Shown: positions 33,246-41,982 of the stretch, one piece after another
Position numbering within the stretch: position 1 is the first letter of the stretch
Layout: each line of letters opens with the position of its first letter
NCBI GenBank assembly: GCA_934486615.1
Contig: CAKSQO010000005.1
Location: 83,825 to 147,824 of the forward strand
DNA from: an uncultured Eubacteriales bacterium
GTDB lineage: Bacteria; Bacillota; Clostridia; Oscillospirales; Acutalibacteraceae
Direction: 5' to 3'
Length of the DNA: 64,000 nt
Notes under the pieces: generated by a model
Databases searched by the model: none
Told to the model about the DNA's origin: nothing
What the model saw: the letters and a program-made list of their open reading frames with translations, nothing else
Program-made: the position numbers and the translations under genes

Positions 33246-34427
33246 TTAAAACTCCTTGGCGACGCGACCGAGTATCTGAACAGCCTCGGTCAGCTTTTCA
33301 TCGGTGGGAGCGGAGTAGTTGATGCGGAAGCTGTTGCACTTTTCGTCGCCGATGACGAACGCTGTGCCGGGCACGACCGCGACCTTGTTTTCGGCCGCCT
33401 TGGTGCAGAACGCCTGCATATCCTTGCCCTCGGGCAGGGTCAGCCAGTAGAACAGGCCGCCCTGAACAGGGTGATAGGTGGCAAGTCCGCCGAGGTTGTC
33501 GTTAAGCAGCTTGTCGGTCAAGGCGCTCTTTTTGCGGTATATCGAGCGAATGTGCTCGAGGTGAGCCTCATAGTCGCAGCCGGTCATAAATTCGTAGGCG
33601 ATCATCTGGGTCAGGATTGTGGTGTGCACGTCGCTGACCTGCTTGCAGACGACCATCTTCGAGATGAGCTTCTGCGGCGCGATGCCGTAGCCGACGCGCA
33701 TACCGGGAGCGAGCACCTTGGAGAAGGTGCCGGCGTAGATGACGATTCCGTCCTCGTCAAACGACTTGATGGACGGCAGGCTCTCGCCCGCAAAGCGAAT
33801 GTCGCCGTAGGGGTTATCCTCCAGTATCATCACGCCGTACTTCTTCGCGAGGTCATAGACGGCTTTGCGCTTTTCAAGCGACATGGTGATGCCCGTCGGG
33901 TTCTGGAAGTTCGGAATGGTGTAGATGAAGCGGGCATTTTTGTTGGCTTTAAGCGCCTGCTCGAGCTTTTCGATGTTCATGCCGTCAGGCTCGATGTCGA
34001 CTCCGACCAGCTTTACGCCGTAGGAGCGGAACGAGTTGAGCGAGCCGATGAAGCTGGGCGCTTCGCATATAACGACGTCGCCGGGGTTGCACAGCGACTT
34101 TGTGCTCAGATCCATGACCTGCTGCGCGCCCGAGGTGATGAGGATAGCGTCGCCCTCGCGGCCGATGTTGTGCGTATTTTTCATATATTCGGTCAGGTAT
34201 TCTCTGAGCGGAGCGTAGCCCTCGGTGACCGAATATTGCAGCGCCTCAAGCGGGTGCTCGGCGAGTATGCGGGAGGAAATTTTTGCAATTTCCCCGCTCG
34301 GGATAGCGTCGGGCGCGGGGCTGCCCAAAGCGAGCGAAATGAAGCCCGGGATACCCGAATATTTCATAATTTCGCGAATGGCGCTCGGGGCGAGCGTGGC
34401 AACGCGGTCGGCGAATTTGATTTCCAT
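33246..34427 (-). CDS. PLP-dependent aminotransferase, class I/II (2-aminoadipate/MocR-like subgroup)
   Basis: 393 aa. ISLALGSPAPDAIPSGEI near the start, LQYSVTEGYAPLREYL, IPNFQNPTGITMSLEKR, LEDNPYGDIRF and the PLP lysine in YAGTFSKVLAPGMRVGY are present. These belong to fold-type I enzymes related to LysN and aromatic/2-aminoadipate aminotransferases. The amino donor and acceptor cannot be read from sequence. It follows the lipoprotein gene by 45 bp, so nudF, the lipoprotein and this gene probably share a transcript. Confidence 0.88.
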   Translation of the reverse strand: MEIKFADRVATLAPSAIREIMKYSGIPGFISLALGSPAPDAIPSGEIAKISSRILAEHPLEALQYSVTEGYAPLREYLTEYMKNTHNIGREGDAILITSGAQQVMDLSTKSLCNPGDVVICEAPSFIGSLNSFRSYGVKLVGVDIEPDGMNIEKLEQALKANKNARFIYTIPNFQNPTGITMSLEKRKAVYDLAKKYGVMILEDNPYGDIRFAGESLPSIKSFDEDGIVIYAGTFSKVLAPGMRVGYGIAPQKLISKMVVCKQVSDVHTTILTQMIAYEFMTGCDYEAHLEHIRSIYRKKSALTDKLLNDNLGGLATYHPVQGGLFYWLTLPEGKDMQAFCTKAAENKVAVVPGTAFVIGDEKCNSFRINYSAPTDEKLTEAVQILGRVAKEF

Positions 34428-34472
34428 AATTCACATATCCTTTCTTATTATAGAAAGCCGCTTTTGCGGCCG

Positions 34473-35018
34473 TCAGTTTGACGAAGCTGAAGAGCTGCCG
34501 CGCATATAGACTGCGGCAAGGTCGCTCACGCCGTCGACAAAGGCGTTCAGCCTGTCGGGGTCAAAGCGCGTCATGCGCTCCCTGCAGCCGTCGCTGAGCG
34601 CGTCGTACGCGGCGGTTAATGCCGCGACGGCTTCGTGCGTGTCGTCTGCGGTGCAGTTGCCCGAATACAGGTCGTACACCGAGCGGTAGAGCACGTTCAG
34701 CTGCTCGATATATTGCGACTCCTCGTGCACGAACAGGTTGAACTGACCCATATAGGTCAGCGCGCTGCGCACGGTGGCGAGGTCGTCCGGGCTGACGGGC
34801 TGGCCGTCGGCGCGGGAGTTTATGCTCCGGGCAAGCTGATTGTTGAACTCATAGGCCGCGTCCGAGTCGATCTCGTTCGGCTTGGCAACGCCGTTGTCGC
34901 CGCTCCATTTGCCGCCGGAGGCTCCGCTTGCGACGGGCGTGCCCGGCTGCTCGTCAAAGCAGGCGGTCATATATATCAGCGCCGAAAGGCACAGAATTAT
35001 TATCAACAGCTTTTTCAT
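34473..35018 (-). CDS. Predicted lipoprotein of unknown function
   Basis: 181 aa. A signal sequence (KKLLIIILCLSALIYMTAC) ends in a lipobox-like MTAC at Cys 20, followed by a Gly/Ser-rich linker. The mature part (residues about 50-175) is all helical, with SINSRADGQPVSPDDLATVR and a run of heptad-like helices. I do not recognise the family. Its ATG overlaps the stop of nudF by four bases (ATGA), so it is translationally coupled to it. Confidence 0.8.
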   Translation of the reverse strand: MKKLLIIILCLSALIYMTACFDEQPGTPVASGASGGKWSGDNGVAKPNEIDSDAAYEFNNQLARSINSRADGQPVSPDDLATVRSALTYMGQFNLFVHEESQYIEQLNVLYRSVYDLYSGNCTADDTHEAVAALTAAYDALSDGCRERMTRFDPDRLNAFVDGVSDLAAVYMRGSSSASSN

Positions 35019-35563
35019 TTAAGCTCACCTTTATCAAGCAGCAGCTTGGCTTTCATTATGCCCGCCTGCGTCTTTGCGTCGGGCAGCTCGCCGCCGAGCA
35101 CGGCTTCAACCGCTTTTTCAAGCGGCAATTTCAGCGGCTCGAGGAACTCGCCCTCGTCGGGCTGCGCTTCGCCGAAGTCCAGCCCCGTCGCGAGGTAGAC
35201 GTAGATTATCTCGCTGCAGTAGCCGGGCGAGGGGTAAACTCTGCCGAGCGAGCGCCAGTTTTCGGCGGTGGCGCCGGTCTCCTCTTTAAGCTCGCGCTTG
35301 CCGCATACGAGCGGGTCCTCGCCCTTTTCGAGCTTGCCGGCGGGGATTTCGGTGACGACCTCGGCATAGGGGTGGCGGTACTGCTTTACAAGCAGCACCT
35401 CGCCGTCGTCAGTCAGGGCGACTATGCCGACTCCGCCGCCGTGTTCGACCACTTCGCGGCTTGAAACGCGGCCGTCGGGCAGCTCGACCTTATCGTAGCG
35501 CAGATTGATTATTCTGCCCTTAAATTTGTATTCGCTGCTTACGGTTTTTTCAAAAAGCTCCAT
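35015..35563 (-). CDS. nudF: NUDIX hydrolase, ADP-ribose pyrophosphatase type
   Basis: 182 aa from ATG 35563 (AAAGGA 10 nt upstream). The Nudix box is GKLEKGEDPLVCGKRELKEE, continuing TGATAENW. The N-terminal region (GRIINLRYDKVELPDGRVSSREVVEH) and the VYPSPGYCSEIIYVYLA segment match the ADP-ribose pyrophosphatase group. It hydrolyses ADP-ribose to AMP and ribose 5-phosphate. A longer frame to 35722 overlaps the divergent M14 gene and has no ribosome binding site. Confidence 0.9.
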   Translation of the reverse strand: MELFEKTVSSEYKFKGRIINLRYDKVELPDGRVSSREVVEHGGGVGIVALTDDGEVLLVKQYRHPYAEVVTEIPAGKLEKGEDPLVCGKRELKEETGATAENWRSLGRVYPSPGYCSEIIYVYLATGLDFGEAQPDEGEFLEPLKLPLEKAVEAVLGGELPDAKTQAGIMKAKLLLDKGELK

Positions 35564-35632
35564 ATCGGGTGAGTCCTTTCTGTAATTTGTCCGCGCTTGG
35601 GCGCATATGAATATTGGGAGGTGAGAGCCGAA

Positions 35633-36532
35633 GTGGAAAATGTGGTTAAAGCGCGCGAGCACGACTGGTTCGTCACGCGCGACGAGATATACGATCTGTT
35701 GGGAAAGTATCCGTTTCTGCATCTTGAGCGGATAGGCAAGTCATTCATGGGCAAGGAGATACCCGCGCTGCGGCTCGGCAGAAGAAGATCCTACGTCCTG
35801 TTCGCGGCGGCCTTTCACGGCACGGAGCGGATTTCGGCGGCGGTGTGCCTGCGCTTTGTTGAGCGGCTGTGCCGCGCAGTGATGCAAAACGGCGAGGTTG
35901 CGGGAATCTCGGCGCGCAGGGCGCTGAGCGACCGCGGGCTGCTGGCCGTGCCGATGGTGAACCCCGACGGGGTCGACATCGCAATTCACGGGGAGAAAGC
36001 CTGCCCGCCGGGCGGCAAAATAAAGCGGCTGTGCGGCGGCGACTTTTCGCACTGGAACGCGAACGCACGCGGGGTCGACATCAACCACAATTTTGACGCG
36101 GGGTGGAGCGAGCTTCACCTGCGCGAGGAGGAAGCGGGAATATTCGGCCCTGCGCCGACGCGCTACGGCGGCAGCCGCCCGATGAGCGAGGCGGAGACGG
36201 TCGCTTTGGCGGCGTTCACCGCGCGTATGCCGATAAGTCACGTCGTGGCGCTGCACACGCAGGGTGAGGTCATCTACTGGAATTACGGCGCATCAACGCC
36301 CGAGCGCGCGAAGCGTATGGCGCGCATACTGTCCGCGTCGAGCGGCTACGCCCTTGAGGAGCCTGCGGGACTAAGCTCGCACGGCGGGTACAAGGACTGG
36401 TTCATCGAAAAGTACGGCCGACCCGGTTTCACCGTCGAGCTGGGGCGCGGGAAAAATCCGCTGCCGCCAACCGACCTCGACGCGATATATGAGCGGGTCG
36501 AGGAAATGCTCGCTTTAGCGCTTGTTATGTAG
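35633..36532 (+). CDS. M14-family zinc carboxypeptidase (possibly murein peptide-directed)
   Basis: 299 aa from a GTG at 35633 with GGGAGGTG 9 nt upstream. Zinc ligands are in FAAAFHGTERISAAV (HxxE) and a distal VVALHTQGEV (His). Substrate-binding motifs are MVNPDGVDIA and GVDINHNFD, and a candidate catalytic Glu is in FTVELGRGKNPLPPTDL. This matches the gamma-D-glutamyl-diamino-acid peptidase branch of M14. There is no signal peptide, so it may act on recycled muropeptides in the cytoplasm. It is divergent from nudF. Confidence 0.85.
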   Translation: MENVVKAREHDWFVTRDEIYDLLGKYPFLHLERIGKSFMGKEIPALRLGRRRSYVLFAAAFHGTERISAAVCLRFVERLCRAVMQNGEVAGISARRALSDRGLLAVPMVNPDGVDIAIHGEKACPPGGKIKRLCGGDFSHWNANARGVDINHNFDAGWSELHLREEEAGIFGPAPTRYGGSRPMSEAETVALAAFTARMPISHVVALHTQGEVIYWNYGASTPERAKRMARILSASSGYALEEPAGLSSHGGYKDWFIEKYGRPGFTVELGRGKNPLPPTDLDAIYERVEEMLALALVM

Positions 36533-36670
36533 CACATATCGGTCCGTCAGACTTTCCGTTGTCAACGGCTGCTGTCAGCCGCCATTCATATAATTATAGC
36601 AGTAATCACGCGGTTTGTAAACACCGCAGACGCATTTTTTGCGGCTCGTTTTGAGGCATTTTGCGAATTG

Positions 36671-36711
36671 AAAAAGGCGAGCCTCAGCAGGAAAGAAAGG
36701 CTTGCCTTTTT
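36671..36711. terminator. Bidirectional terminator
   Basis: AAAAAGGCGAGCCT pairs with AAGGCTTGCCTTTTT (one G-T); A-run and T-run on the two sides. Confidence 0.8.
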
Positions 36712-36828
36712 ATACGGAGCATGTGCGGAGCGCTCCGTTTGATCGTCGGCGCTTCGGCGACCCGACTTCGGCAGCGACTGTGCGCGCTTCAAAAACGTCG
36801 GCCTTTGTCGGCGCGGTGAAAGCCCCCA

Positions 36829-36857
36829 AAGCCTCCCCTTGAAGCAAGGGGAGGCTT
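36829..36857. repeat. Interspersed palindrome, intact copy
   Basis: AAGCCTCCCCTT, a GAAGC loop, then AAGGGGAGGCTT: a perfect 12-bp inverted repeat. The same sequence, interrupted, occurs at 42154. Confidence 0.8.
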
Positions 36858-36895
36858 AAACCCGCATCACAACTTAAATTGCGGCTTTCTGGCAC

Positions 36896-36923
36896 TTGAA
36901 AATCGGGCAAAATGTGGTACAAT
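36896..36923 (+). promoter_or_regulatory. Promoter for metG
   Basis: TTGAAA, 16-bp spacer, TACAAT. The leader is only about 35 nt, too short for a T-box. Confidence 0.65.
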
Positions 36924-36965
36924 ATCATTATATGACTTTTATCCGCTTTTACGGAGGGAATATAA

Positions 36966-38936
36966 ATGAAAGAGAAATTCTACATTACGACCGCCATCGC
37001 CTACGCTTCGCGAAAGCCGCACATCGGCAACACTTACGACATCGTGCTTGCCGATATGATCGCGCGCTACAAGCGTATGCAGGGCTTCGACGTGCACTTT
37101 CTGACAGGCTCTGACGAGCACGGGCAGAAAATCGAGGAATACGCCCGGGCGCAGGGCATCACTCCCAAGGAGTACGTTGACCGCGTTGCGGCGCAGATCA
37201 AGGGCGTGTGGGACTGCATGAACGTCACCTACGACCGCTTTATCCGCACGACCGATCCCGACCACGAGGCGGCGGTCAAGGCCATATTCAGGAAGCTCTA
37301 CGATCAGGGCGACATTTACAAAGGCTCGTACGAGGGCAAATACTGCGTGCCGTGCGAGTCGTTCTTCACCGCCTCGCAGCTGGTCGACGGCAAGTGCCCC
37401 GACTGCGGCCGCGAAGTTATCGACGCGAAGGAAGAAGCCTACTTCCTGCGCCTGAGCAAATATCAGGACAGGCTGATGAAGTATTATGAGGACAACCCCG
37501 ACTTCTTCAGACCCGAGTCGCGCCGCGCCGAGATGATAAACAACTTCTTAAAGCCGGGCCTCAGCGACCTGTGCGTCTCGCGCTCGTCGTTCAAGTGGGG
37601 CATACCCGTCGACTTTGACGACAAGCACGTCATCTACGTCTGGATTGACGCGCTGTCGAACTACATCACGGGGCTCGGCTACAATCCGAACGGCAGCGGC
37701 AAGCTCTACGGCAAATACTGGCCTGCCGACCTGCACGTTATCGGCAAGGACATCGTTCGCTTCCACTCGATCTACTGGCCTATCATGCTTATGGCTCTCG
37801 GCGAGCCGCTGCCCAAGCAGATTCTCGGCCACCCGTGGCTGCTCTTCGGCGAGGACAAGATGAGCAAGTCCAAGGGCAACGTCATCTATGCCGACGAGAT
37901 GGTTGAGGAGTTCGGCGCTGACGCGGTCAGGTACTACTTGCTCAGCGAGATGCCGTTTGCCATGGACGGCAGCATAACCTACGAGAGCTTCATATCGCGC
38001 TACAACACCGACCTTGCCAACACGCTCGGCAACCTTGTCAACCGCAGCATCGCAATGGCCGACAAATATTTCGGCGGCTCGCTCCGCCGTCCCGCCGCGG
38101 CGGAGGGCGTCGACAACGACCTCATCGCCTGCGCGAAGCAGACCTACGAGCGCTACGAGTCGCTGATGGACGACTACCGCAACGCCGACGCGGCCGCTGC
38201 CGTAATGGAGCTTGCGCGCCGCTGCAACAAGTATATTGACGAGACCGCGCCGTGGGTGCTCGCCAAGAGTGAGGACAGCCGCGAGCGGCTCAACGCCGTG
38301 CTGTACAACCTCATCGAGTGCATACGCGTGCTTGCGGTCATGCTCAAGCCGATGATTCCCGCCACCGTGGACAAGATGGCCGTGCAGCTCGCAATGAGCG
38401 AGGATGCGTTCACGCCCGAGTCGGTTAAGAGCGGCTTCGGCCTGTTCGACGAGCTGACCGTCGGCACTGCCGGCCCGCTGTTTGAGCGCATCGACGCCGA
38501 AAAGGTGCTCGCCGAGCTGACTGCCAAGGCCGAAGCGGCGAAGAAAGCCGCCGAAGCCGAGGCCGCCAAGGCAGCCGAAGCGGAGAAAAAGGCCGAGAAC
38601 GTCGTGACCGCCGCCGAGATCGCCATCGACGATTTCGCAAAGGTGGAGCTGCGCACGGCCAAGGTCGTCGCCTGCGAGCCTGTCAAGCGCGCCAAAAAGC
38701 TGCTCAAGCTGACCCTCGACGACGGCAGCGGCACCGAGCGCACGGTCGCTTCGGGCATCGCGCAGTATTACTCGCCCGACGAGCTTATCGGCCGTACGGT
38801 CATCGTCGTCGCGAACCTCAAGCCCGCCACGCTCTGCGGCGTTGAAAGCTGCGGAATGATACTCGCGGCCGACACGTCCGACGGCGTTAAGGTCATCTTT
38901 GTCGACGGCGTCGAGCCGGGCGCGAAGATCAGATAA
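36966..38936 (+). CDS. metG: Methionyl-tRNA synthetase with C-terminal tRNA-binding domain
   Basis: 656 aa. HIGH-type motif AYASRKPHIGNTYDIVLADM, a zinc knuckle CVPCESFF...CPDCGR, and KMSKSKGNVIYADE. After a helical anticodon domain there is an Ala/Glu/Lys-rich coiled linker (AEAAKKAAEAEAAKAAEAEK, about 520-545), then a Trbp111/EMAP OB-fold (DDFAKVELRTAKVVACEPVK to the end). GGAGG precedes the ATG. A strong terminator follows. Confidence 0.97.
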   Translation: MKEKFYITTAIAYASRKPHIGNTYDIVLADMIARYKRMQGFDVHFLTGSDEHGQKIEEYARAQGITPKEYVDRVAAQIKGVWDCMNVTYDRFIRTTDPDHEAAVKAIFRKLYDQGDIYKGSYEGKYCVPCESFFTASQLVDGKCPDCGREVIDAKEEAYFLRLSKYQDRLMKYYEDNPDFFRPESRRAEMINNFLKPGLSDLCVSRSSFKWGIPVDFDDKHVIYVWIDALSNYITGLGYNPNGSGKLYGKYWPADLHVIGKDIVRFHSIYWPIMLMALGEPLPKQILGHPWLLFGEDKMSKSKGNVIYADEMVEEFGADAVRYYLLSEMPFAMDGSITYESFISRYNTDLANTLGNLVNRSIAMADKYFGGSLRRPAAAEGVDNDLIACAKQTYERYESLMDDYRNADAAAAVMELARRCNKYIDETAPWVLAKSEDSRERLNAVLYNLIECIRVLAVMLKPMIPATVDKMAVQLAMSEDAFTPESVKSGFGLFDELTVGTAGPLFERIDAEKVLAELTAKAEAAKKAAEAEAAKAAEAEKKAENVVTAAEIAIDDFAKVELRTAKVVACEPVKRAKKLLKLTLDDGSGTERTVASGIAQYYSPDELIGRTVIVVANLKPATLCGVESCGMILAADTSDGVKVIFVDGVEPGAKIR

Positions 38937-38958
38937 TTTGTTTTATTCGTCAAAGCAG

Positions 38959-39004
38959 AACACCCCGATTCAAAGCCGAATCCGGCTTGAAATCGGGGTG
39001 TTTT
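38959..39004 (+). terminator. Terminator after metG
   Basis: AACACCCCGATTCAAAGCCG pairs with CGGCTTGAAATCGGGGTGTT (20 bp, 4-nt loop), then TT. Confidence 0.95.
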
Positions 39005-39098
39005 CAGTATATATGGGTGCGGTGCGCGGCGGCTTTTCAGGCAAAGCCGTGCGCGGACGCGCGGCTTACGGCACGGCGAAAATCCGCAGCCGCTTTGC

Positions 39099-40676
39099 CT
39101 ACTTCTTCGCGCGGTAGAGGACGATGTGCCCCTGATAAATATCGACTGTCACGTCGGTCACGGCGGAGTTCATTGCGTAGCAGGTGCCGCTTTGCGCGAC
39201 AGGCTCGATGTGAGCGTCGCTTTCCACGCGCTGAATGATATTCAGCGCAGCCTCGGCCGAGCCGTCGAATGACGAGATAAGACCGTCGGTCTTTGAGTCC
39301 GCATAGCCGTAAACGTTCTGCTCACTGTCGGACCTGAAGCGGCTGACGATGCTGCCCGCCTTTCCGTCTGACGGGCTTATCGGACACAGAGATACCTGAT
39401 AGCTGCCGCTTTGCATCGCGGCTTCGAGATCGGCGCTCGACATCTGCTCAATGTTGACGACCGCGCCCAGCTCCTTCTGCCAGTTCTGCGCGATGCGCGT
39501 CACGGTTTGCTTCAGCCCCACGCCGTCGACGTACTTGATGGTTACGGTCGGCAGCTTGCCTTTATAGCTTTTGAGCGCGGCGATAAGGTCGGACTTCGCA
39601 CCCGTCGGGTCGGCCGACTTCAGCTCGCCCGCTCCGACCGCTTCGCCGAAGCTGCCCGAAGCGGTCAGCACGTCGTCGGCGATAAGTCGGCTCGTCGGCT
39701 CAAAGCCGCTCGGCAGGCTGTCTGAGTAGATGTTTGCCCCGACGGCTTTCATCAGCGCGGCGCTGACGGCCGAGTCGCCCACGACCGCAGCCTTCGGGTT
39801 GATAACGAGCGCCCATGAGGTGTCGTATACGCTTGCGACTGAAAGCAGCGCGTCCTCGGCGGTGCTGGCCGACTGCGCATCTATGAGCGCGATGTCGGTG
39901 AAGTCGGAATTGATGTTCCCTATGCGCTCGGTATCCGTCCCGCCGAACGTGAGCGTCACCTGCGCGGGTACGGCGGCAAAGTCGCCGACGTACTCTTTGC
40001 TGCGGGTCAGCCTGATGCTGCTTGAGTCCCAGTACGACAGCTCGAACGGGCCGTTCGACACCATCAGTGACGGCTTCATCGCGTAACGGCCCTTTGCGCG
40101 CTCAAACGTTTTTTCGCTGCACGGCATCGCGAGAGCGAGCGTCAGCGTTTCAAGCAGGTCGCTGTCGGGCGAAGAAAGCGTTATCACAAGCGTGCGCTTG
40201 CCGTCGGACTCTATCCCGAGCGTGCTTTCATCGGCATTGCCCGAGTGCACGGCCTCGGCATTTTTGATGCTAAACAGGCGCTCGGCGTCGGGCGAAGCCG
40301 TCTCGGGCCGCAGCGCGCGCACAAGGCCGAAGCGGAAATCGTCGGCGGTCAGCGTGCTGCCGTCGGACCATTTAAGTCCTTTTTTCAGCGTGAAGGTGTA
40401 GGTCAGTCCGTCTCCCGAAATGCTGCAGTCCTCACACGCGGCGTTAACGATCTTCCCGCCGTCGACGCGCATAAGCCCCTCGAAGCTGTTGCGCACGATG
40501 GCAAGCTCCTCCGCACTTTCGGCAAGCTGCGGGTCGACGTTCGTCGGCATCTTCGCCATCGTCAGGCGGATGTTGCGCCCCGCCTGAGCGGACCGGTTGC
40601 CGCACGCGGTCATTGACGCGGCGAGCGCCGTGCTGACTAAAAGCAGCAGCAGCCGCTTCAAGAGTCCGTGTTTCAT
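39099..40676 (-). CDS. ABC transporter substrate-binding lipoprotein, peptide/nickel type (SBP_bac_5)
   Basis: 525 aa from ATG 40676 (AGGAG 7 nt upstream). Signal peptide and lipobox: KRLLLLLVSTALAASMTAC, Cys at about 25. The family signature LAIVRNSFEGLMRVDGG and YTFTLKKGLKWSDGSTLTAD-DFRFGLVRAL match OppA/DppA proteins. It would capture oligopeptides or similar solutes at the membrane. No permease or ATPase genes lie beside it, so it is an orphan component or feeds a distant transporter. Confidence 0.9.
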   Translation of the reverse strand: MKHGLLKRLLLLLVSTALAASMTACGNRSAQAGRNIRLTMAKMPTNVDPQLAESAEELAIVRNSFEGLMRVDGGKIVNAACEDCSISGDGLTYTFTLKKGLKWSDGSTLTADDFRFGLVRALRPETASPDAERLFSIKNAEAVHSGNADESTLGIESDGKRTLVITLSSPDSDLLETLTLALAMPCSEKTFERAKGRYAMKPSLMVSNGPFELSYWDSSSIRLTRSKEYVGDFAAVPAQVTLTFGGTDTERIGNINSDFTDIALIDAQSASTAEDALLSVASVYDTSWALVINPKAAVVGDSAVSAALMKAVGANIYSDSLPSGFEPTSRLIADDVLTASGSFGEAVGAGELKSADPTGAKSDLIAALKSYKGKLPTVTIKYVDGVGLKQTVTRIAQNWQKELGAVVNIEQMSSADLEAAMQSGSYQVSLCPISPSDGKAGSIVSRFRSDSEQNVYGYADSKTDGLISSFDGSAEAALNIIQRVESDAHIEPVAQSGTCYAMNSAVTDVTVDIYQGHIVLYRAKK

Positions 40677-40701
40677 CGAATGATCTCCTTCGGTTTTAAA
40701 A

Positions 40702-40735
40702 AATGAAATCTGCCGCTTTTGACAGATTTCATTTT
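40702..40735 (-). terminator. Intercistronic terminator/attenuator before the SBP gene
   Basis: On the minus strand AAAATGAAATCTG pairs with CAGATTTCATTTT, followed by TTAAAA. It ends only about 15 nt before the SBP ribosome binding site. Confidence 0.7.
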
Positions 40736-40917
40736 GTCGTTTCTTGCAAAAAAGCGGGAGGGCTGCGCAGTGCGGCTTTTGCATTGCTTGCATTGCAGCT
40801 TTGCACCGCTTTCAGCACCGAAAAGCCGCTCAAACGCCGCTCTCGGGCGAAATCCGACCCGCTGCACCGTGCTTTGCAGCGCACAGGAGCAGCCGCGGTC
40901 GCGCTTTTGACGCAGAT

Positions 40918-41913
40918 TTATTTCAGCGCAGGCTCGCCCTCGGTCTGAACGTCCGCCTGCTCGGCAGGAGCGGAAACGCGCTCGACCGCAACGGGGTTGC
41001 CCCAGGTGTTCCTGCCCCTTTTCGGGCGGCGGAAGTCATCCTTGACGACTTCGTCCGGCGGGGTCAGCAGGCGCTCGGGGTGGCGGATAAGGCGCGCGAG
41101 CGCCTTCATTGCAGTGGCGTAGTAGTAGCCGTCGCAGATGCGCTCGTCGCCGACGATCTTCAGCCCTATGTAGCGCCTGGTGACGACGTTGCCGTCTTTG
41201 TCGACCTCGTGGCGCGTCTCTTTTTTGCCGATCGCGACAAAAACGGAGCACGTTCCGAACTCGTAGAGGTGGTGAAATATCGGGCCGATGCCGATCGAGC
41301 CGAGATCGGTGATGAACATACTCGAATGGAAGGGGCTGGCTTTGTTGATGGCCTTCGGCATAAGTCCGACCTTGTCAAGGTTGCGCATCAGATCGACGAA
41401 CGCCGACTTGATGAACGTCGGAATCGCGCCGAGCACCCTCGCGACGACGTCGGTCCTGTTGCCCTCGATCTGCTTGGCGAAAACGTCCTCGGAAATCGTT
41501 TTCTCGACCGTGTTGACCACGTCGTAGAGCGTGTATTCAGGCTCAAATTCGGGCATTATCGTCGTGTCCTCGACGTTGACGGACATCGCTCGCTTGCAGG
41601 CGATGGAGATTCGCATGCTGTTGCGGGCGTAGAGCTTGCGCCCGACGACGAAGCGGTTGAGCCGTGGCATACCGGCCATTATTCTGACACAGGCCGCCAT
41701 CACAACGTGCAGCAGGCGCAGGTCCGGCATATCGGTGCGGCGATGCTCGCGAATGAATTTTTCAAGCTCGGTGATGTTGAGATCGTAGTCAAAAAAAACC
41801 TGCGAGTCAACGCGCGTTCGCATGATTATCGGCACGACCTGATACAGCGGGTCGACGTTCCGCACACGCCAACCGTCGTATCTGTCGCCGAATTTTCTTT
41901 TGAGCTTGTCCAT
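40918..41913 (-). CDS. CAT/E2 acyltransferase-fold protein with altered catalytic motif
   Basis: 331 aa from ATG 41913 (GAGGAG upstream). The fold is that of the catalytic domain of 2-oxo-acid dehydrogenase E2 and chloramphenicol acetyltransferase: MPDLRLLHVVMAACVRIMAG, NRFVVGRKLYARN, FITDLGSIGIGPIFHHLYEF and FVAIGKKE. There is no lipoyl or subunit-binding domain. The active-site H-x-x-x-D-G is replaced: the segment reads DERICDGYYYATAM, so the His position is Glu. Acyl transfer by the usual mechanism is therefore doubtful. It has its own promoter. Function unknown. Confidence 0.8.
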   Translation of the reverse strand: MDKLKRKFGDRYDGWRVRNVDPLYQVVPIIMRTRVDSQVFFDYDLNITELEKFIREHRRTDMPDLRLLHVVMAACVRIMAGMPRLNRFVVGRKLYARNSMRISIACKRAMSVNVEDTTIMPEFEPEYTLYDVVNTVEKTISEDVFAKQIEGNRTDVVARVLGAIPTFIKSAFVDLMRNLDKVGLMPKAINKASPFHSSMFITDLGSIGIGPIFHHLYEFGTCSVFVAIGKKETRHEVDKDGNVVTRRYIGLKIVGDERICDGYYYATAMKALARLIRHPERLLTPPDEVVKDDFRRPKRGRNTWGNPVAVERVSAPAEQADVQTEGEPALK

Positions 41914-41953
41914 TGTGTTTCTCCTCAAAAATAAGTTGGATACAACTATACAA

Positions 41954-41982
41954 AGTGTACCGCACCCACCCGGATTTGTCAA
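41954..41982 (-). promoter_or_regulatory. Promoter for the CAT/E2-fold gene
   Basis: Minus-strand TTGACA (41977-41982), 17-bp spacer, TACACT (41954-41959). Confidence 0.82.

Larger units (their letters stand above)
36533..36895. other. Intergenic region before metG
   Basis: About 360 bp with no supported gene. It contains a terminator-like stem (36671-36711) and a palindromic repeat (36829-36857), listed separately. Confidence 0.6.

Noticed and set aside
35564..35722. Longer NUDIX protein starting at 35722
   Set aside because: The extension overlaps the divergent M14 gene, has no ribosome binding site, and the family begins at the chosen ATG.
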